From the NCBI GenBank assembly GCA_012267415.1, contig JAAXGN010000161.1, positions 1 through 51,783 of the forward strand: a stretch of 51,783 bases of DNA, read 5' to 3'. Below, piece by piece: positions 50,593-51,783 of this stretch. Every line of letters starts with the position of its first letter. The first letter of the stretch is position 1. The DNA comes from Candidatus Poribacteria bacterium. GTDB taxonomy: Bacteria > Poribacteria > WGA-4E > WGA-3G. The notes beneath the pieces were generated by a model that was not told where the DNA came from, did no database searches, and worked only from the letters and a program-made list of their open reading frames with translations. Both the position numbers and the translations under genes were made by a program.

Positions 50593-50692
50593 AAGTTGCT
50601 TTTGAAATGGTAGGTATGATAAACTAATCCAAAAATAGGCACGCGATTCTTATGGTAGATTATGGAATTATTTATACACAATCAATAATACA

Positions 50693-50800
50693 CCAGGCTG
50701 GTAGGTGCGATTTCCTAATCGCACCTGGACCTATGCGAAAACCTTCAATGAAGCGGATTGGTATAAATCTTGTGCGATTAGGAAATCGCACCTACCGTGT
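50693..50800. repeat. REPIN copy before the 2-TM protein gene
   Basis: Arms 50693-50728 (CCAGGCTGGTAGGTGCGATT then TCCTAATCGCACCTGG) and 50771-50800 (inverted, TGCGATTAGGAAATCGCACC) face each other, matching the pair at 48576-48688. Confidence 0.85.
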
Positions 50801-50836
50801 ATGGACGTGTATAATTATTTTGATATTTCACCATAT

Positions 50837-51364
50837 ATGACATATACCGCGACTTCAAGCAATGATAGTGAGGCGCAGCGACGGCATGATGAATGGCAGG
50901 CTTACAAAAAAATTACGGATAACAATAACATGAGTTCAGAAGTGGGATATATTCTTTTGCTAATCAGTATTGTTTTGTTCATAAGTGTTGTTGTATCGAT
51001 ATTGAGGGAAAAGGATAAGAAAATGAGAATGAGGCTACTTATTCTCAGTAGCACCGTTTTTATATTAACTTTGGGTATTCTTACCTCTATTAGTTTTTAT
51101 CGGGATCATAAAAAGCGGAGTGCTCCCCCGATGGTCAATGATACTGCCACTGGACATCAATCGGAGAATGTTGAAAAGACGATACATAGGGCGACCATTA
51201 TGGACGCTATTGGACAAACGGCAGATGCAATAGATGCTCTTGAGGCAGCAGAGACGAATTTTCCTGAAGCGTGGAGCGAGGCTATGGAGGATCCAGATTT
51301 AGCGACACTAGTTCAAGCAGTGCGCGACAGTTGGAATGAAAAAACAGGTAACGGAGGACAATAG
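50837..51364 (+). CDS. Two-TM protein of unknown function (start uncertain)
   Basis: Read from ATG 50837 the protein has 175 residues. It contains two hydrophobic segments (VGYILLLISIVLFISVVVSI and LLILSSTVFILTLGILTSI) separated by a basic loop (REKDKKMRM), then a soluble C-terminal region with a TPR-like helix pair (ATIMDAIGQTADAIDALEAA, FPEAWSEAMEDPDLATLVQA). A longer frame back to GTG 50705 would be encoded by the REPIN and is probably an artefact. An alternative ATG is 50930 (MSSEVGYILL), whose first codons are echoed at 51366. No strong ribosome site is seen at any of them. I do not recognise the family. Confidence 0.6.
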   Translation: MTYTATSSNDSEAQRRHDEWQAYKKITDNNNMSSEVGYILLLISIVLFISVVVSILREKDKKMRMRLLILSSTVFILTLGILTSISFYRDHKKRSAPPMVNDTATGHQSENVEKTIHRATIMDAIGQTADAIDALEAAETNFPEAWSEAMEDPDLATLVQAVRDSWNEKTGNGGQ

Positions 51365-51365
51365 C

Positions 51366-51392
51366 ATGAGGTCAGAAGTGGGGAGCTGGTGA
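51366..51392 (+). CDS. Possible 8-codon leader ORF (MRSEVGSW)
   Basis: A tiny ORF right after the previous stop, with GGAGGA 7 bases upstream, a good ribosome site. Its first codons duplicate ATGAGNTCAGAAGTGGG at 50930, so it may be the stub of a duplicated gene. Its TGA overlaps the GTG of the next mini-ORF. Confidence 0.35.
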   Translation: MRSEVGSW

Positions 51393-51457
51393 ACAAAAAC
51401 TCTGATAAGGATTTCGCAAAATCCCTCTTATCCGAGTTAGAAAAAGAGACAGAATAA
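51389..51457 (+). CDS. Possible 22-codon ORF
   Basis: GTG start overlapping the previous stop (GTGA), encoding a charged helical peptide (NKNSDKDFAKSLLSELEKET) and ending TAA at 51457, just before a strong terminator. GGGGAG lies 3 bases upstream. It may be a real small protein or the 3' remnant of a decayed gene. Confidence 0.35.
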   Translation: MNKNSDKDFAKSLLSELEKETE

Positions 51458-51487
51458 CACGTAAACCTATCTATTCATTCACATCAC

Positions 51488-51519
51488 AGGCAGGTATATT
51501 GCTTATACCTGCCTTTTTT
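51488..51519 (+). terminator. Strong rho-independent terminator
   Basis: AGGCAGGTATA (51488-51498) pairs perfectly with TATACCTGCCT (51504-51514) around a 5-base loop, followed by a T run. It closes the transcription unit of the 2-TM protein. Confidence 0.92.
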
Positions 51520-51713
51520 CGCGTAGAGTGAGTTAATGACCCTTCTCGTTGATTTTTCTTGATGTGCACAAATGTATTACCACTCCCCAAGAAAAAAGTC
51601 GTAAATTTCGCAGAAACGTGATATAATATCCATTAAAAAACTTCTTATGTAGCACAATCTGTATGAAGATTAATTTATTAATTCGATAATGTATGGTGTT
51701 CATTGTCTGAATC

Positions 51714-51745
51714 AGGATTTACAAGATTCAAGGATTTACAAGATT
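51714..51745. repeat. Direct repeat AGGATTTACAAGATT x2
   Basis: Two identical 15-base copies (51714-51728, 51731-51745) separated by 2 bases, in non-coding sequence at the window's right end. Confidence 0.7.
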
Positions 51746-51783
51746 AGAGACCCTTCTTGATGGAGAATCGTCCGTTATAGAAT

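Larger units (their letters stand above)
51458..51783. other. Right flank, non-coding
   Basis: Apart from the terminator at 51488-51519, a TGTAGCACAATCTG half-palindrome near 51648 and direct repeats of AGGATTTACAAGATT at 51714-51745, I see no gene here. Confidence 0.5.

Noticed and set aside
50705..50836. GTG-started extension of the 2-TM protein
   Set aside because: It is encoded by the REPIN and its spacer; no ribosome site.

Overview
The window is a dense bacterial chromosome segment of moderately low GC. It mixes housekeeping genes with metabolic and accessory genes and carries many short palindromic repeats between genes. The taxon is inferred: secreted WD40 and LamG-fold proteins, a phytanoyl-CoA dioxygenase-like (PhyH) enzyme, a DUF1080 protein, a LarA-like protein and abundant REP/REPIN/MITE elements resemble what is known from uncultivated Candidatus Poribacteria and neighbours. 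No rRNA gene is present to prove it. minCDE, lipobox lipoproteins and Sec signal peptides suggest a rod-shaped cell envelope. selB with tRNA-Sec shows selenocysteine decoding.

Layout. 1-2.3 kb: REP cluster and a secreted 14-repeat WD40 protein (-). 2.6-5.2 kb: DapA-like aldolase/lyase, aroA, a small GIY-YIG-like protein (+). 5.2-9.7 kb (-): a methyltransferase with N-terminal HEAT repeats, a CfrBI-like restriction endonuclease, tsaB and a flippase; the first three overlap by 4 bp each. 10.1-14.8 kb (+): recJ and rel/spoT, overlapping. 14.8-19.1 kb: rpmB (-), a lipoprotein (+), then ferredoxin-gmk-coaBC-rsmA (-). 19.4-22.5 kb: TPR protein (+) and clpB (-). 22.9-26.7 kb (-): two LamG paralogues, an enolase-superfamily enzyme, a one-TM protein. 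27-31.6 kb: bioD, a nucleotidyltransferase/beta-helix protein, a larA-like gene, with MITEs between them. 31.7-33.9 kb: minC, minD, minE, with a non-coding IS200/IS605-like element wedged between minC and minD. 34-38.9 kb (-): HAD phosphatase, ABC ATPase, PhyH and PEP-hydrolase-like genes, interrupted by an IsrB-like (HNH-less IscB) element. 39-42 kb (+): retropepsin-like gene pair, lipoprotein, phosphonoacetate hydrolase-like enzyme, DUF1080 protein. 42.3-48.3 kb (+): lepA, lepB, selB, tRNA-Sec, lipA. 48.3-51.8 kb: repeat-rich spacer, a perfect-consensus promoter followed by a strongly structured leader/ncRNA candidate, then a short operon of membrane or secreted unknown proteins and tiny ORFs ending in a strong terminator.

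The most noteworthy items are: the tRNA-Sec gene that begins inside the last codons of selB; the IsrB-like element, whose end hairpin is matched by the ORF-less element in the min locus; the structured RNA candidate at about 48.9-49.1 kb; the restriction-modification pair coupled to tsaB; and at least two MITE families and three palindromic repeat families. One repeat copy supplies the apparent start codon region of bioD.

Promoters recognised by eye follow a TTGACA-N17/18-TATAAT-like pattern. All functional calls come from motif recognition without database searches.
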